A stretch of DNA of 7,822 bases from Gammaproteobacteria bacterium (GTDB taxonomy: Bacteria > Pseudomonadota > Gammaproteobacteria > Immundisolibacterales > Immundisolibacteraceae). Below, piece by piece: positions 6,426-7,822 of this stretch (the stretch's first letter is position 1; each line of letters starts with the position of its first letter). The stretch lies in the NCBI GenBank assembly GCA_003645395.1, contig QNFC01000072.1, positions 1 to 7,822 on the forward strand. Direction: 5' to 3'. The position numbers and the translations under genes were made by a program. A model generated the notes under the pieces. It saw only the letters and a program-made list of their open reading frames with translations, had not been told where the DNA came from and searched no databases.

Positions 6426-6454
6426 AAAAAAAAGCTGCCCGTGGGCAGCTTTTT
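6426..6454. terminator. Bidirectional Rho-independent terminator
   Basis: Perfect hairpin with arms AAAAGCTGCC (6430-6439) and GGCAGCTTTT (6444-6453) around a CGTG loop. It is flanked by a run of A on the left (6426-6433) and T on the right (6450-6454), so it works on both strands. On the minus strand it lies about 30 bases after the stop of the luciferase-like gene and ends in eight T, so it terminates that gene and separates it from the RidA operon. No rightward gene ends here, so its plus-strand activity would only stop antisense readthrough. Confidence 0.9.
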
Positions 6455-6483
6455 AACGCAACTGAAAACCGGTTTCTTACAAG

Positions 6484-7674
6484 TCAGTCCATCCAGTTAG
6501 GCATAACCTCAGTAGCCCACAATTCCAGATTGCGCATCATTACGTCGTGAGGAATCGGCCCAGGGTACTGCCACATCAGGAAGTACTCGGGATTATGCAG
6601 TTTCACCATCCGCTCGATCTGCCGATTGACATCATCCGGGGTACCGACAAACTCAAATCCGGAGTCCCGCAGGTACTGATAGTCACCCTTTTTCGGCATC
6701 GGGTCGGTGTTACCTTTTTTGCGGAAAGCTTCGTTGAAACCGATCGGGGCAAACCACTCCGGCCAGACGAATCCATTGCCTCGACTGGCGTGGTAATGGG
6801 CCTCGTCGGCATCGCGGAGTACCAGGGTATCGCGGAAAATACCGATATTCTGACCATACTCAAAATCATGCCCCGCCTCGGCAGCCTCTTCCTGGTAGAC
6901 CCGGAACAGGTCAGTCAGCGTCTCTTCGCAGGTCGATAGTGCGAAGGGTGTTATCGCCTCACGGGCACAAAATTTAAAGGTACTTTCGCTAAAAGAAAAT
7001 GGCTGAAAGATCGGCGGATAGGGATCCTGGTAGGGCTTGGGCGCGATACCAATCTCCCGGATATAACCATCTTCGTCCTGGCCCTGGCCAAATTGAGCGA
7101 CTGCATCGTGGTCAAATTTGAGATTATCCGGCGGGATAGTCCAGTGCTCTGACTTATGGCTAAAAGTGTCCGTGGTCCAGGCTTTTATCAAAATTTCATA
7201 ATGCTCATAAAACAGGGCATTATTTTTCATGTCAGTTTCTGATTTATCTGACATGGTGCCACCGACCCCAAACTGCTGGCCCAACACATCCGCCCAGCGT
7301 TTCTGGTAACCCCGAGCAAGCCCTACAAAGGTGCGACCCTTCATCATATGATCAAGCATGGCCAGATCTTCCGCCAATCGCAGCGGATTCTGAAACGGCA
7401 GGACGTTAGCCATCTGCCCGACGCGGATATTTTTGGTGTTCTGACCAAAATAAAGCGACAGCATAATCGGGTTATTAGACTGCTCCAGCCCCTCAATATG
7501 AAAGTGATGCTCGGTAAACGCGGCACCCCAATAGCCCATCTCATCGGCGGCTTCGATCTGTTTCTTCACCTGCCAAAGCATGTTCTGGTAGTTCTGTTTA
7601 TTGATACCGGCCATTCCCTTCTGGGTCTGGTCATAAGTACCCACAGAGGGGAGATAAAAAAGGACAAATTTCAC
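6484..7674 (-). CDS. Luciferase-like (LLM class) flavin-dependent monooxygenase
   Basis: Complete 396-aa TIM-barrel protein of the bacterial luciferase-like family, cytoplasmic. Members use reduced FMN (or F420) and O2 for monooxygenation; the flavin reductase is usually a separate protein and is not in this window. The N-terminus MKFVLFYLPSVG is a typical first strand. FTEHHFHIEGLEQSNNP (53-69) matches the catalytic EHHF..FG...NP segment of luciferase alpha, whose His44 corresponds to His56 here. VGQMANVLPFQNPLRLAEDLAMLD (85-108) and KGRTFVGLARGY (112-123) continue the fold; the reactive luciferase Cys106 is Ala120 here. The C-terminal GFEFVGTPDDVNRQIERM (339-356) is the usual family ending. 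The PFSFSE and YQEEAAEAGH segments recall diketocamphane and limonene monooxygenases, so Baeyer-Villiger or terpene-type oxygenation is possible. Start is GTG at 7672-7674 with GAGGAG nine bases upstream. It has its own terminator, so it is probably a separate unit from the RidA operon although on the same strand. Confidence 0.93.
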   Translation of the reverse strand: MKFVLFYLPSVGTYDQTQKGMAGINKQNYQNMLWQVKKQIEAADEMGYWGAAFTEHHFHIEGLEQSNNPIMLSLYFGQNTKNIRVGQMANVLPFQNPLRLAEDLAMLDHMMKGRTFVGLARGYQKRWADVLGQQFGVGGTMSDKSETDMKNNALFYEHYEILIKAWTTDTFSHKSEHWTIPPDNLKFDHDAVAQFGQGQDEDGYIREIGIAPKPYQDPYPPIFQPFSFSESTFKFCAREAITPFALSTCEETLTDLFRVYQEEAAEAGHDFEYGQNIGIFRDTLVLRDADEAHYHASRGNGFVWPEWFAPIGFNEAFRKKGNTDPMPKKGDYQYLRDSGFEFVGTPDDVNRQIERMVKLHNPEYFLMWQYPGPIPHDVMMRNLELWATEVMPNWMD

Positions 7675-7683
7675 GTTCGACTA

Positions 7684-7689
7684 CTCCTC
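7684..7689 (-). promoter_or_regulatory. Ribosome binding site of the luciferase-like gene (decides a GTG start)
   Basis: Minus strand GAGGAG, nine bases before GTG at 7672-7674. It supports the GTG start, which gives the MKF N-terminus normal for the family; the next in-frame Met (residue 21) would remove the first barrel strand. Confidence 0.75.
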
Positions 7690-7704
7690 GAATTTAAAAA
7701 CTGG

Positions 7705-7728
7705 TGGTCTGCCAAAAATGGCTGACCA
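7705..7728. promoter_or_regulatory. 24-base inverted repeat upstream of the luciferase-like gene
   Basis: Arms TGGTC-T-GCCA and TGGC-T-GACCA surround AAAA, with one symmetrical mismatch. It lies 30 bases before the GTG start. As DNA it is a good operator candidate with TGGTC half-sites; as RNA (minus strand) it would form a nine-pair stem with one mismatch, in the leader. It is followed on the minus strand by ACCAG and five T, so it could also act as a weak terminator or attenuator. The regulator is not recognised. Confidence 0.5.
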
Positions 7729-7739
7729 AAGTATCGGGT

Positions 7740-7786
7740 AAAAAAAACAGCTCTCCCTGCTCTACCCTCTAAGCCCAACCCGGCGC
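7740..7786 (-). terminator. Possible weak terminator of the upstream gene
   Basis: On the minus strand a run of eight T (7740-7747) follows a purine-rich segment shortly after the putative stop of the right-edge gene. The only stems I find before the T-run are about three base pairs, so this is a poor intrinsic terminator; the T-run may instead be promoter-associated. Confidence 0.2.
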
Positions 7787-7822
7787 TCAGTCGTACTCGC
7801 CACCGACGCGCAGTTTTGGTTC
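7787..7822 (-). CDS. Probable C-terminal end of a leftward gene cut by the window edge
   Basis: The minus strand from the right edge reads EPKLRVGGEYD followed by TGA at 7787-7789. Eleven codons are too few to name a family. Reading it as coding rests on its tandem orientation with the luciferase-like gene and on the compositional change after the stop, from GC-rich to an A/T-run region. The distance of 112 bases to the luciferase-like start would allow either a shared transcript or a separate promoter. Confidence 0.35.
   Translation of the reverse strand, partial: EPKLRVGGEYD

Noticed and set aside
6400..6454. Remnant of an insertion sequence end (GGGTCTGTCCC followed by a hairpin)
   Set aside because: There is no matching inverted end, no target duplication and no transposase fragment; the hairpin is fully explained as a terminator.
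6484..7674. True bacterial luciferase (luxA)
   Set aside because: The protein is longer than LuxA, lacks the Cys106 equivalent, and has no luxB or luxCDE neighbours; the shared EHHF motif is common to the wider flavin monooxygenase family.
7348..7725. 125-codon plus-strand open frame opposite the start of the luciferase-like gene
   Set aside because: It lies antisense to the conserved N-terminal barrel region and has no recognisable domain.

Overview
The window looks like part of a chromosome from a marine or environmental gammaproteobacterium of moderate GC, for example a relative of the Halieaceae or Spongiibacteraceae. This rests on the type of hybrid sensor kinase, the dense set of acyl-CoA catabolic genes and the protein families. 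It is an inference from family resemblance, since no rRNA or other marker is present. I see no mobile element, CRISPR array or RNA gene.

Layout, left to right. Bases 1-2673 (+) hold the 3' part of a large membrane-bound hybrid histidine kinase with the order TM-HAMP-PAS-PAS-PAS-HisKA-HATPase-REC. Its start lies outside the window. It converges with, and overlaps by 7 bases, a leftward four-gene operon (6312 down to 2667). In transcription order the operon encodes a RidA/YjgF-fold protein, an acyl-CoA dehydrogenase (ACAD-2), a crotonase-superfamily enoyl-CoA hydratase/isomerase, and a second acyl-CoA dehydrogenase (ACAD-1). Spacings are 27, 93 and 28 bases. Upstream of the operon is a 171-base intergenic region with a clear bidirectional Rho-independent terminator, a weak promoter candidate and several short inverted repeats. 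Next, also leftward, is a 396-aa luciferase-like flavin monooxygenase (7674-6484), which uses that terminator. The right edge appears to hold the last 11 codons of another leftward gene.

How the genes may work together. The set suggests a catabolic module in which a flavin monooxygenase oxidises a substrate and acyl-CoA intermediates are then dehydrogenated, hydrated and shortened in a beta-oxidation-like way. ACAD-2 resembles alicyclic acyl-CoA dehydrogenases (AliB-like), and the monooxygenase shares landmarks with bacterial luciferase and diketocamphane-type monooxygenases. An alicyclic or terpenoid-like substrate is therefore a reasonable but unproven guess.

The most notable feature is that all four operon enzymes deviate at canonical catalytic positions. 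ACAD-1 has Pro where most acyl-CoA dehydrogenases have Glu, but has a Glu at the isovaleryl-CoA-dehydrogenase position. ACAD-2 has Asp at the canonical site. The crotonase keeps one catalytic Glu but has His for the other. The RidA-like protein has Thr in place of the Arg needed for imine deamination. Textbook functions should therefore not be transferred unchecked.
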